19,803 bases of DNA from an uncultured Oscillospiraceae bacterium. Its GTDB lineage: Bacteria > Bacillota > Clostridia > Oscillospirales > Oscillospiraceae. The position numbers and the translations under genes were made by a program. The DNA lies in NCBI GenBank assembly GCA_934646185.1, contig CAKUEH010000041.1:1-19803 (forward strand), written 5' to 3'. Shown here piece after piece: positions 1 to 6,710 of this stretch. The notes under the pieces are model-generated. The model ran no database searches. It was not told where the DNA came from and saw nothing but the letters and a program-made list of their open reading frames with translations. Position 1 is the first letter of the stretch, and each line of letters starts with the position of its first letter.

Positions 1-116
1 GCAACCGCCTTGGCGAATTGGTCGAATGCGGACAGTATCCGAGGGATGAAGCGGCGTTGGGAAAGATCGTGGAGAATGTCTGCTGCAAAAACGCAGAAAC
101 GTTTTTCGGGTTCTGA
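1..116 (+). CDS. uxaC: Uronate isomerase, C-terminal end (partial)
   Basis: Only the last 37 codons are in the window (reading frame starts at base 3, TGA at 114-116). The residues include ELVECGQYPRDEAALGKIV and end NAETFFGF. This matches the C-terminus I know for uronate isomerase (UxaC), where a WVENGE-type helix is followed by an IVxNICYxNAxxYFGF ending. UxaC interconverts glucuronate/fructuronate and galacturonate/tagaturonate in the cytoplasm as the first step of hexuronate catabolism. The gene runs in from the left and ends 10 nt before a strong hairpin terminator. The identification rests on a short tail, so another member of the same amidohydrolase-like family is possible. Context (AraC regulator, remnants of plant-polysaccharide enzymes to the right) fits pectin or hemicellulose use. 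Confidence 0.72.
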   Translation, partial: NRLGELVECGQYPRDEAALGKIVENVCCKNAETFFGF

Positions 117-124
117 AATAATGC

Positions 125-158
125 AAACGCCGTACAGCAATATGCTGTACGGCGTTTT
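125..158. terminator. Bidirectional rho-independent terminator between uxaC and araC-type gene
   Basis: A perfect 15-bp inverted repeat (125-139 with 143-157) encloses a 3-nt loop. A T-run ends the plus strand side (155-158), and A-rich sequence precedes it, so it can also serve the opposite strand. It sits between two convergent genes (uxaC stop at 116, AraC-family stop at 160-162) and probably ends both transcripts. Confidence 0.88.
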
Positions 159-159
159 C

Positions 160-987
160 CTATTTGCACATACGGCTATGCGCGGCGCGGTATTTTGCGG
201 GCGTCATGCTGTACATCTGCGTAAACTGCTTATAGAAGTTGGAGTGATTCCCAAATTGCAGGCCGACAGCAATTTCTGCGATGCTCATATCCGTCTCCAC
301 AAGCAGCGCCGCCGCGCGTTTCATGCAGAACGTCATGCCGTAATCAAAGATGGACAGTCCGGTGTATTTTTTCACGATTCGGTTCAGATAGGTACCGGAG
401 TAGTGCAGCTTTTCTTCCAACTCTGCGCGGGTGACGCGGCCGTCGGTCTGTTCCATCATCTGAACGATCTCATTGTAAAGCTGGTTTTCCGCTTCCGTGC
501 CGATCGTGACGGGCTTCGTATGATACAGGGTGCGGTCATTCAGAAGGGATAACAGGCGCGTACAGAGATACTTGATCGTAATGGACGAACCTGTATGAGG
601 GGTGGAAAGCTCTGCGTAAATCCTCTGAAATACTTCATGACTCTCATCCAGATTTTCTCCCGCATCTTCCAGCGGAATAAAGTCAATAAACTCCTTGCCT
701 CTGGATGTGCCTCTCAGATTCTGCTTCAAAAAATCGTCGAGCTTGGTCTGTGCCTGCGCCCGCTCCGTCTTGAAATACTTCATGGAGAGATCACGGCAGA
801 TTTCCTGCAGAAAATTCTCCGAAAGCTGCAGAAAGGCGACTTTATAGTCTGTGCTGTATTCATCTGTATGCCGTGTTTTCTTGTTTAGCAGACAGAAGCT
901 GCCCTCCGGGTACAGATGCCGCTGGTTTTCGATGTTCTGACAGAGTTTCTGAGGATGAAAGCGAAGAGATGCAGCTGCAAAAGGCAA
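160..987 (-). CDS. AraC-family transcriptional regulator, apparently 5'-truncated
   Basis: The last ~100 residues form a typical AraC/XylS DNA-binding domain with two helix-turn-helix units: one around LEEKLHYSGTYLNRIVKKYTG, the second around MSIAEIAVGLQFGNHSNFYKQF, then the usual MTPAKYR ending. Upstream residues (IENQRHLYPEGSFCLLN, then RH) look like the last part of the N-terminal cupin sensor. The first strands of that cupin are missing. The frame can be opened only with a TTG at 985-987 that has no Shine-Dalgarno; no ATG lies near the expected N-terminus. Recognisable similarity fades near base 945, where a plus-strand gene fragment begins. I infer that the 5' part was deleted and that the gene is a pseudogene or makes a sensor-defective protein. 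Its former target was probably the neighbouring sugar/uronate locus, an inference from position alone. Confidence 0.75.
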   Translation of the reverse strand: MPFAAASLRFHPQKLCQNIENQRHLYPEGSFCLLNKKTRHTDEYSTDYKVAFLQLSENFLQEICRDLSMKYFKTERAQAQTKLDDFLKQNLRGTSRGKEFIDFIPLEDAGENLDESHEVFQRIYAELSTPHTGSSITIKYLCTRLLSLLNDRTLYHTKPVTIGTEAENQLYNEIVQMMEQTDGRVTRAELEEKLHYSGTYLNRIVKKYTGLSIFDYGMTFCMKRAAALLVETDMSIAEIAVGLQFGNHSNFYKQFTQMYSMTPAKYRAAHSRMCK

Positions 988-1115
988 AGGCCGGTATGCA
1001 GGCGATCAAGCACCTGACGTTCCAGCAGATGACGAAATTTGCCGGGCCGAAGGTAAGTCCCGTGGCGCTCATCCGTATGAATCAGAAGCTGAACAAAATA
1101 CCGAAGCACGAATGA
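942..1115 (+). pseudogene. C-terminal fragment of an unidentified protein
   Basis: A plus-strand frame running into the TGA at 1113-1115 encodes a basic, plausible protein C-terminus (KHLTFQQMTKFAGPKVSPVA, ending KLNKIPKHE). It has no start codon with a ribosome site, and leftwards the frame runs into the antisense of the AraC-type gene, so the true 5' part is missing. It lies 13 bases upstream of the next gene's ATG, with that gene's Shine-Dalgarno between them, as expected of an upstream operon partner. I do not recognise the family. It is most likely the 3' stub left by the deletion that also removed the AraC N-terminus. Confidence 0.45.
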
Positions 1116-1128
1116 TCAGGAGGCAGTC

Positions 1129-1938
1129 ATGAAGGTTTTTGAAGAATATCTGAAACAGAATCACGCAAAGCTGACCTGCTATGTCCAGACACCGAACGAT
1201 GAACTGCCGCGTCTGCGGCAGCGTCCGGGCGTTCTGATCCTACCGGGTGGCGGCTATACCGTGTGCAGCGCACGCGAAGCAGAACCGGTCGCCCTTGCAT
1301 ATCTGCACGCGGGTTATCAGGCATTTGTGCTGGAATATTCCACCGGCGACCGGCACAGCCGCGAGGGTATGGCGGCGGTTTTCCCCAAGGCGTTCGCCGA
1401 CGGCGTGGAGGCGATGGAATATCTGCGCGGCCATGCGGAAGCGCTGTCGCTGCTTTCCGACAAAGCCGCCGCCGTTGGATTTTCGGCGGGCCCCAACCTG
1501 CTGGAAACGGTCACGTCTGAAACGTCGCCCATGTTCATGTTCAATTCGCAGGGCGATACCGTCACGCCCGCGACGAATACGCTCCGGCTTTCCCTTACGC
1601 TGGGAGAAGCAGCGGATGAAGCCCGCTTCCGCAGCGCTGCCGAGGGGGCAAAGCGCGCGTATCAGGCGCTGTTCTTGCGTTCCTGCCCGGATACCGACCG
1701 GCAGGCAAAGCTGGTGCGTCCGCTGACGCTGGGACTTGCAGACGGAGAAATGGCAGAGAAGCTGGAAGCGCGGCTTGCACAGGCGGTGCAGAACCGGGAA
1801 TACCGCATCGGGACAGGCTTTCTGTCCACGCCGTTTGTGCTCGATGTGCTGACCACCGTCGCCAACCACGCGGAGGAAATGGCGCAGAAGCTGTCCGCCG
1901 TGCTGCCGTATCCGCTCAAGTACAAGACTAACTATTAA
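1129..1938 (+). CDS. Mosaic ORF: alpha/beta-hydrolase (internally deleted) fused to GH78-like rhamnosidase piece
   Basis: The ATG has a good AGGAGG (1118-1123, 5-nt gap). Residues 1-121 look like an acetyl-xylan-esterase-type alpha/beta hydrolase: oxyanion loop GVLILPGGGY, SAREAEPVALAYLHAGYQAF, and nucleophile elbow GFSAG at 117-121. The expected GFSAGGHLA continuation is lost. Residues ~123-160 match the later acid-residue region (TSPMFMFNSQGDTVTPATNT), so about 50-70 internal residues appear deleted, and no catalytic His follows. Residues ~163-242 resemble the (alpha/alpha)6 part of GH78 alpha-L-rhamnosidases (LTLGLADGEMAEKL, then YRIGTGFLSTPFVLDVL). The last ~27 residues are unrecognised. 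The frame is open for 269 codons, but no complete enzyme is present, so I expect no activity. A gene-prediction program would call it a hydrolase; I read it as a composite pseudogene or an assembly artefact. Confidence 0.6.
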   Translation: MKVFEEYLKQNHAKLTCYVQTPNDELPRLRQRPGVLILPGGGYTVCSAREAEPVALAYLHAGYQAFVLEYSTGDRHSREGMAAVFPKAFADGVEAMEYLRGHAEALSLLSDKAAAVGFSAGPNLLETVTSETSPMFMFNSQGDTVTPATNTLRLSLTLGEAADEARFRSAAEGAKRAYQALFLRSCPDTDRQAKLVRPLTLGLADGEMAEKLEARLAQAVQNREYRIGTGFLSTPFVLDVLTTVANHAEEMAQKLSAVLPYPLKYKTNY

Positions 1939-1972
1939 AAGTCAAGCCCAAAATGCGGAGGAGCGTTAAAAA

Positions 1973-2038
1973 ATGCAGACGATTCAAAATAGGTATAGCA
2001 AAGCAGATGTCCGGTTGTACGCCCAACTAAGCATATGA
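1973..2038 (+). pseudogene. Possible 5' stub or 21-aa peptide with ribosome site
   Basis: An ATG at 1973 follows GGAGGAG (1957-1963) and opens a 21-residue frame (MQTIQNRYSKADVRLYAQLS, then I) ending at TGA 2036-2038. The strong ribosome site and the surrounding remnants suggest the preserved start of a gene whose body was deleted. The family cannot be identified from 21 residues, and a chance ORF is possible. Confidence 0.3.
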
Positions 2039-2243
2039 GAGAAAAGCTGTTACCTCCCACACTCCAAATCACTGTTTTAGTGTAGCGATCACACAGCTCA
2101 GAAACGCCCCTTTTGGCACGAATCCCCGCCTTACGGCGAGGCTTCTTAGCCGGACGGGGGCGCTTCTTCGCTTCACTCCCGCAGTCGCTTTGCTGGACTG
2201 CGGGGGTGTGCTCTAAATTTGGCTGGGGAGCGGCAATCGAGGC
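2039..2243. other. Hairpin-rich intergenic region, no gene
   Basis: No convincing coding sequence lies between the mosaic ORF and the surface-protein promoter. The stretch is GC-rich from ~2110 and holds an imperfect hairpin at 2128-2145 (CCCCGCC against GGCGAGG) and a longer one at 2174-2207. The T-rich ends expected of terminators are absent. It may be a structured RNA, an interspersed repeat, or decayed sequence. Confidence 0.4.
2174..2207. repeat. Inverted repeat / stem-loop
   Basis: CCCGCAGTC (2178-2186) pairs perfectly with GACTGCGGG (2196-2204) over a 9-nt loop. The stem extends outward through a T-G pair to CAC/GTG, 13 bp in all. It is followed by GCTCTAAATTT rather than a T-run, so a rho-independent terminator is doubtful. 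Confidence 0.55.
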
Positions 2244-2272
2244 TTGACGGGGCGGAGGTTCTTGGTTATATT
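2244..2272 (+). promoter_or_regulatory. Sigma-A-type promoter for the LPQTG surface protein gene
   Basis: TTGACG (2244-2249) and TATATT (2267-2272) are separated by exactly 17 bp, close to the vegetative consensus. The predicted start near 2279-2281 gives a leader of about 35 nt that contains AAAGGAGG at 2301-2308, 8 nt before the ATG at 2317. Confidence 0.7.
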
Positions 2273-2316
2273 ATAAAAATAGAAAGGCGAAGTCTGCTGC
2301 AAAGGAGGATGCGTTC

Positions 2317-3300
2317 ATGCGGAGGAGAAAAAAGCTGCTGGCTGTGCTGCTTGCGGCCGTCCTTTTTCTTACGCTGTCTGTACCGTCGCTGGCTGCTGCT
2401 GCGATCGATACCTCGCGCGCTGTCAGCCTTACGATCAGCTACCGGCAGGACGGAACGCCCATTGCCGGCGCGCTGTTCGCGCTTTACCGTGTGGCGGATG
2501 TCGACGCATACGCGGAGTTTACGCCGGCCGGCGACTTCAAGACCTATCCCGTCCGGTATGACGGACTGGACAGCGCAGCGTGGCGCGCGCTTGCGGAAAC
2601 GCTGGCTGCCTATGCCCAGCGCGACCGTCTGACACCTCTGGACAGCGGTGTGACCGGGAAAAACGGCGAGCTGGCGTTTCCGACGGACGGAAAGAAGCTC
2701 CTGCCCGGCCTGTATCTTGTGACCAGTCAGCCGTTTTCCGACGGAAGCAATGTATACACGGCAGAGCCGCTCCTTGTCAGCCTGCCGAATCTGGACGCGG
2801 AGACCGATAACTGGCAGTACGATGTGGCCGTATCGCTGAAGCACACATGCACGCCCATTCCCGTTCCGCCCGCCGACGATACGGAAAAGCGCAAGGTGCT
2901 GAAGGTATGGAACGATGCGGGCCGGGAGAGCGAGCGTCCGGAGACGCTCACGATCCAGCTGCTGAAAAACGGCGAGATCTACAATACCGTGACCCTCAGT
3001 GAACGAAACAGCTGGCGCTATTCCTGGAACGCGCTTCCGAAGTATGACAAAAACGGTCTCCCGATCGTCTGGCGTGCTGCCGAAATGACACCGGAGGGCT
3101 ACACCGTCTCCATTACGCAGGAGGCGGGAACCTTCGTCGTGACGAACACGCCGAAGCAGCCGTCTGTGACGCCGCCGGTCGATCCGCCCGGACAGAAGAC
3201 GCTCCCGCAGACCGGCGCGCTTTGGTGGCCGGTTCCCATCCTTGCCGCTGCGGGCCTCCTGCTGATCGCGGCAGGCGCGGGCAAAAAACGAAAGACATAA
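2317..3300 (+). CDS. LPQTG-anchored surface protein with Cna_B-type domain
   Basis: A 327-residue secreted protein. Residues 1-~29 form a signal peptide (MRRRKK, then a hydrophobic core ending SLAAAA). Residues ~35-175 look like a SpaA/prealbumin-like beta-sandwich (VSLTISYRQDGTPIAGALFA, PGLYLVTSQPF). Residues ~193-278 are a Cna protein B-type domain: KVLKVWND supplies the likely isopeptide Lys, the WRAAE segment a candidate acidic catalyst, and VVTNTP the Asn partner. A proline-rich spacer leads to the sortase signal LPQTG at 296-300, a hydrophobic stretch and a KKRK tail. Sortase would attach it to peptidoglycan or build it into a pilus-like polymer. No sortase or second pilin lies in the window, so it appears to be a single-gene unit using a housekeeping sortase. 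Its own promoter and terminator flank it. Role (adhesion or surface stalk) is inferred from architecture only. Confidence 0.88.
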   Translation: MRRRKKLLAVLLAAVLFLTLSVPSLAAAAIDTSRAVSLTISYRQDGTPIAGALFALYRVADVDAYAEFTPAGDFKTYPVRYDGLDSAAWRALAETLAAYAQRDRLTPLDSGVTGKNGELAFPTDGKKLLPGLYLVTSQPFSDGSNVYTAEPLLVSLPNLDAETDNWQYDVAVSLKHTCTPIPVPPADDTEKRKVLKVWNDAGRESERPETLTIQLLKNGEIYNTVTLSERNSWRYSWNALPKYDKNGLPIVWRAAEMTPEGYTVSITQEAGTFVVTNTPKQPSVTPPVDPPGQKTLPQTGALWWPVPILAAAGLLLIAAGAGKKRKT

Positions 3301-3303
3301 CAG

Positions 3304-3343
3304 ATCGCCGCGCGGCAGACAATCTGCCGCACGGCGATTTTTT
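3304..3343 (+). terminator. Rho-independent terminator after the surface protein gene
   Basis: A 16-position stem with one mismatch (3304-3319 with 3323-3338, loop CAA) is followed by a run of T through 3343. It starts 4 nt after the TAA at 3298-3300. Confidence 0.9.
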
Positions 3344-3479
3344 GCGCGCGTCCTGAACCAATCTATTTTTACCATAATTTTGCGCGGCAAGCGGATGTTT
3401 TTTCATATCCTGCCTGGATTTTATCAAATTCTGCACAAAATGAAAAAATCCGTTGTCATCTGGGGCAGGGGAGGATAAG

Positions 3480-3530
3480 ATGAAAAAAACAGAGAATAAG
3501 GAGCGATCGGATGAGCGAAGCACTGTTTGA
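3480..3530 (+). CDS. 16-aa leader ORF overlapping the start of the NahK-like kinase gene
   Basis: The ATG at 3480 has a strong GGGAGG (3469-3474, 5-nt gap). It encodes the hydrophilic peptide MKKTENKERSDERSTV, with TGA at 3528-3530. The frame contains the AAGGAG used by the next gene (3498-3503) and overlaps that gene's first 20 bases in another frame. Its ribosome site is at least as good as the one for the kinase. Ribosomes on it would cover and then release the kinase start, so translational coupling or control of operon entry is plausible. It carries no obvious attenuation codons. A chance ORF cannot be ruled out. Confidence 0.35.
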   Translation: MKKTENKERSDERSTV

Positions 3531-4584
3531 GATCCTGCGCAGCTTCCGTCTGGACGAGGAGTCCGTCTCCTGCGAGCCGTATGGCTGCGGACATATCAAC
3601 GCGACGTATCTGGCTGTGACGGCCAGCGGCCGCCGCTATATTTTGCAAAAAATCAATCACCGCACTTTCCGCGACGTGTCGGGACTGATGGAAAATATCA
3701 CATCCGTCACCGGGTTCCTGCGGACAAAGACAGACGATCCGCGCAGCGTTCTGACGCTGGTCAGAACATGCGGCGGGGCAAGCTATCTGCACGCGCAGGA
3801 GGCGTACTGGCGCATATACGACTTCGTAGAGGACACCATCTGCCTGCAGCAGCCGGAGACAGACGAGGATTTTTACCAGAGCGCCGTCGGCTTCGGCACG
3901 TTCCAGCAGCTCCTGACCGATTTCCCGGCGGAGCAGCTGCATGAAACGATCCCGAACTTTCACAATACCCCGGACCGTTACCGCGTGTTCCTTGAGACAT
4001 TGGAACGCGACCCCATGCACCGGGCAGCGCAGGTTCAGCCTGAAATTGAATTTGCGCTTGCCCGGCAGGCTGAAATGGCCGTGCTGCAGACTGCGCTGGC
4101 CGCAGGCGAGCTGCCGCTCCGCGTCACGCATAACGACACGAAGCTCAATAACGTGCTGTTGGACGCGAAAACGCGCAAAGCGCTGTGCGTCATCGATCTG
4201 GACACGGTCATGCCCGGTTCCAGCCTCTATGACTTCGGAGACTCTATCCGTTTCGGCGCGGCAACCGCCGCGGAGGACGAGCGCGATCTGTCCAAAATGG
4301 AGATGAGCCTCGACCGCTTCCGCGTGTTTACGCGCGGCTACGTCCGTTCCTGCCCGGGGCTGACGCAGAAGGAGTTGGAGCTGCTGCCGCTGGGCGCAAA
4401 GACCATGACGATGGAATGCGGTGTCCGTTTCCTGACGGACTATCTGGACGGCGACCACTATTTTGCCGTCCACCGAGAGGGACAGAATCTTGACCGTGCA
4501 CGCACCCAGTTTAAGCTGGTCGCGGATATGGAGAAAAAATGGAACAACATGCAGAAAATCGTAGCGGAAGAAAAGGAGAAATAA
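3511..4584 (+). CDS. NahK-like N-acetylhexosamine 1-kinase family phosphotransferase (APH fold)
   Basis: A 357-residue protein with the aminoglycoside-phosphotransferase/choline-kinase fold. The nucleotide-binding lobe holds YILQKIN (residues ~47-53). The catalytic loop is LRVTHNDTKLNNVLLD (~206-221), where H-N-D supplies the base and N the metal ligand. The second metal motif is VIDLDTVMPGSSLYDFGD (~228-245). Length and these motifs match the NahK family, which phosphorylates GlcNAc/GalNAc at C1 in bifidobacterial lacto-N-biose use. It heads an operon with nagB, a ROK protein and nagA, supporting an amino-sugar substrate. Whether the product is a 1-phosphate or another ester cannot be read from sequence; related proteins are often annotated simply as phosphotransferase enzyme family. 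Start: AAGGAG at 3498-3503, 7-nt gap. A leader ORF overlaps its 5' end. Confidence 0.75.
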   Translation: MSEALFEILRSFRLDEESVSCEPYGCGHINATYLAVTASGRRYILQKINHRTFRDVSGLMENITSVTGFLRTKTDDPRSVLTLVRTCGGASYLHAQEAYWRIYDFVEDTICLQQPETDEDFYQSAVGFGTFQQLLTDFPAEQLHETIPNFHNTPDRYRVFLETLERDPMHRAAQVQPEIEFALARQAEMAVLQTALAAGELPLRVTHNDTKLNNVLLDAKTRKALCVIDLDTVMPGSSLYDFGDSIRFGAATAAEDERDLSKMEMSLDRFRVFTRGYVRSCPGLTQKELELLPLGAKTMTMECGVRFLTDYLDGDHYFAVHREGQNLDRARTQFKLVADMEKKWNNMQKIVAEEKEK

Positions 4585-4587
4585 ACC

Positions 4588-5328
4588 ATGCTGCATCTGA
4601 ATATCATCAAAGTAAAGACACCGGAAGAAATGGGGAAGGCTGCAGCCGATGAGTTTGAAGCCGTCGTCCACGCCAAGCCCGCCTGTGTGATCGGTCTTGC
4701 CACCGGCTCGACCCCGCTGCCGCTGTACCGTGAGCTCATTGCCCGCGAAAAGGCCGGACTCATCGACTTCAGCCGTGTCCGCTCGGCCAATCTGGACGAG
4801 TATAAGGGACTTGCGCCCGATCATCCGCAGAGCTACCGCCGGTTCATGCAGGAAAACCTGTTCGACCATATCTCCATCAAGCCTGAGAATACCATCGTTC
4901 CCGACGGTCTTACAGCCGATATCCCCACTATGTGCGAGGCCTACGAGCGCAGGATCGAGGACTGGGGCGGCGTGGATATCCAGCTGCTGGGCATCGGCCA
5001 CGACGGACACATCGGCTTCAACGAGCCCTGCGACCATTTCCCGGTCATGACGCACGAAGTGAAACTGACTGAAATGACCCGCGAGGCCAACAAGCGGTTC
5101 TTTAACTCTATCGACGAGGTCCCGACCGCCGCCATCACCATGGGTGTCGGCACCGTCATGGCCGCGCGGAAGATCGTTATGGTCATCACGGGCGCGGACA
5201 AGGCAGACATCCTCTACAAGGTCTTCTTCGGCCCCGTCACGCCGGAGGTTCCGGGCTCCATCCTGCAGTTCCATTCCGACGTGACCCTCATCTGCGACGA
5301 GGCAGCGGCAGCCAGAATGCCGCAGTAA
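4588..5328 (+). CDS. nagB: Glucosamine-6-phosphate deaminase
   Basis: A 246-residue cytoplasmic enzyme, full family length. It converts glucosamine-6-phosphate to fructose-6-phosphate and ammonia, joining amino-sugar breakdown to glycolysis. Diagnostic motifs are GLATGSTPLPLYREL (phosphate-binding loop, ~34-48), NLDEYKGL with DHPQSYRRFM (~68-88; the Asp of NLDEY is the catalytic base) and GIGHDGHIGFNEP (~134-146; the lid/ring-opening His). The gene begins 3 nt after the kinase stop, with AAAAGGAG just before that stop, so the two are translated in series. Nothing is missing; some homologues carry an allosteric C-terminal extension that this one lacks. Confidence 0.95.
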   Translation: MLHLNIIKVKTPEEMGKAAADEFEAVVHAKPACVIGLATGSTPLPLYRELIAREKAGLIDFSRVRSANLDEYKGLAPDHPQSYRRFMQENLFDHISIKPENTIVPDGLTADIPTMCEAYERRIEDWGGVDIQLLGIGHDGHIGFNEPCDHFPVMTHEVKLTEMTREANKRFFNSIDEVPTAAITMGVGTVMAARKIVMVITGADKADILYKVFFGPVTPEVPGSILQFHSDVTLICDEAAAARMPQ

Positions 5329-5336
5329 GGACAGCT

Positions 5337-6710
5337 ATGCAGTATTTAGGCATTGAGTATCAGGTCAGGAATCTGCCTGCGCTGGATCCGGCCTTTATTC
5401 CCTTCGGCGTCTGGGCCGGTGCGTATGAGGCGGGCGCGGAGCGTCCGTTCAAAATAGCGGTCGAACGCGAAAACGGGCTTGTGACCGTCTGCGAGACAAA
5501 GCTGCGTGGCCCGGAATTTGCCGAGGCAAATTACCGCTATGCCGAGCGCATGGTCAAGCTGCTTTTGTGGAGCGTCGGCGGCTGGCGCGTGTATCTGTGC
5601 GGCGACGACGCGATCGCGGCGCGCATGCGGGACGAATACCGCGCGGGCGGAAAGCGCGAGTTTGACGTCGGCTTCATGCAGGACGTGTACGAGCGGCCGT
5701 TTGAGATCGTCGTCACGGATGAAGCGGGCTTTCCGCAGGCGCATGAGCAGACCAGAAAGGTCGGCGGTCATACGAACGGCTGCCGCATCGGCTTCGACGC
5801 GGGCGGGTCCGACCGCAAGGTCTCCGCTGTCGTAGACGGCGAGACGATCTATTCCGAAGAGGTCGTCTGGCACCCCAAGACGAGCGAGGATCCGCAGTAC
5901 CAGTACGACGGCATCGTTGCCGCATTCAAAACCGCGGCGTCCAAAATGCCCCGCGTGGACGGAATCGGCGTGTCGTCCGCGGGCGTGTTCATCGGCAATG
6001 CGCCGATGGTCTCCTCAATTTTTATCAAGGTCCCGCGTTCGCGCCGCGAGGAGGTCAAGACGATCTATGACCGTGCAGGCAGAGAGCTTGGCGATATGCC
6101 CATTGTCGTCGCCAACGACGGCGATGTGTCGGCGCTGGCAGGCGCAATGAGTCTTGGGGAGGGCTCCGTCATGGGCCTTGCCATGGGCACGAGCGAGGCT
6201 GTGGGCTATGTCAACGCTGAAAGCAATCTGCTCGGCTGGTTCAGTGAGCTGGCCTTCGCACCAGTCGATCTGAATGAGAACGCCATGCGCGACGAATGGT
6301 CGGGCGATCTTGGCGTCGGCTGCAAATACTTCTCACAGGATGCGGTCTCCAAGCTGGCTCCCGCCGCCGGGATCGCGCTTTCCGAGCGCCTTACGCCCGC
6401 CGAAAAGCTCAAAGAGGTGCAGAAGCTGGCAGGGGAGGGCCTGCCGTATGCATTGGAGATCTTCAGATCTATCGGCGTGTACCTCGGTCATACGCTCTGC
6501 TTGTATGCACGGCTTTATGATATCCGCAATCTGATCGTTTTGGGACGCGTAGCCTCCGGCGTGGGCGGCGATCTGATCGTCGCTGAATGCCAGCGGGTAC
6601 TGAAAGAGGAGTATCCGGAATTGGCACAGAAGATCCGCGTGATGCTGCCGGATGAAAACTTCCGCCGCGTCGGCCAGTCCATGGCCGCGGCCAGTCTGCC
6701 GGAGGTATGA
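5337..6710 (+). CDS. ROK-family protein with ~148-residue N-terminal extension
   Basis: A 457-residue protein. The ROK sugar-kinase fold begins near residue 148 with CRIGFDAGGSDRKVSAVVDG (the phosphate-1 loop, a variant of the usual DxGGT) and continues with VDGIGVSSAGVFIG, VVANDGDVSALAGAM and GSVMGLAMGTSEAVGYV. The common CGxxGCxE zinc motif is absent; the corresponding stretch reads LGVGCKYFSQ. ROK kinases are usually ~300 residues, so the first ~148 form an extra region I cannot assign; it has no winged-helix signature, so a NagC-type repressor is unlikely. By position between nagB and nagA it probably makes GlcNAc-6-phosphate from GlcNAc, or acts on a related amino sugar. The D-to-S change in the loop and the missing zinc ligands make substrate and activity uncertain. 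The start follows nagB by 8 nt with a weak AAGGACA site. Confidence 0.7.
   Translation: MQYLGIEYQVRNLPALDPAFIPFGVWAGAYEAGAERPFKIAVERENGLVTVCETKLRGPEFAEANYRYAERMVKLLLWSVGGWRVYLCGDDAIAARMRDEYRAGGKREFDVGFMQDVYERPFEIVVTDEAGFPQAHEQTRKVGGHTNGCRIGFDAGGSDRKVSAVVDGETIYSEEVVWHPKTSEDPQYQYDGIVAAFKTAASKMPRVDGIGVSSAGVFIGNAPMVSSIFIKVPRSRREEVKTIYDRAGRELGDMPIVVANDGDVSALAGAMSLGEGSVMGLAMGTSEAVGYVNAESNLLGWFSELAFAPVDLNENAMRDEWSGDLGVGCKYFSQDAVSKLAPAAGIALSERLTPAEKLKEVQKLAGEGLPYALEIFRSIGVYLGHTLCLYARLYDIRNLIVLGRVASGVGGDLIVAECQRVLKEEYPELAQKIRVMLPDENFRRVGQSMAAASLPEV

Noticed and set aside
10..552. 180-codon plus-strand frame at the left edge
   Set aside because: It runs through the uxaC 3' end in the wrong frame, the terminator and the antisense of the AraC domain.
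3344..3470. Promoter for the amino-sugar operon
   Set aside because: A CATAAT at 3373-3378 is a fair -10, but no acceptable -35 was found at 16-18 bp, so no promoter is annotated. One must exist here because a strong terminator precedes.
3424..5274. 616-codon open frame on the minus strand
   Set aside because: It lies antisense to the NahK-like gene and nagB, both of which have clear motifs. Its translation is rich in Arg, His, Gln and Val with no recognisable domain, as expected of an antisense frame in GC-rich DNA.
5337..6710. NagC-type ROK repressor
   Set aside because: The N-terminal extension shows no helix-turn-helix pattern, so a repressor role is not supported.
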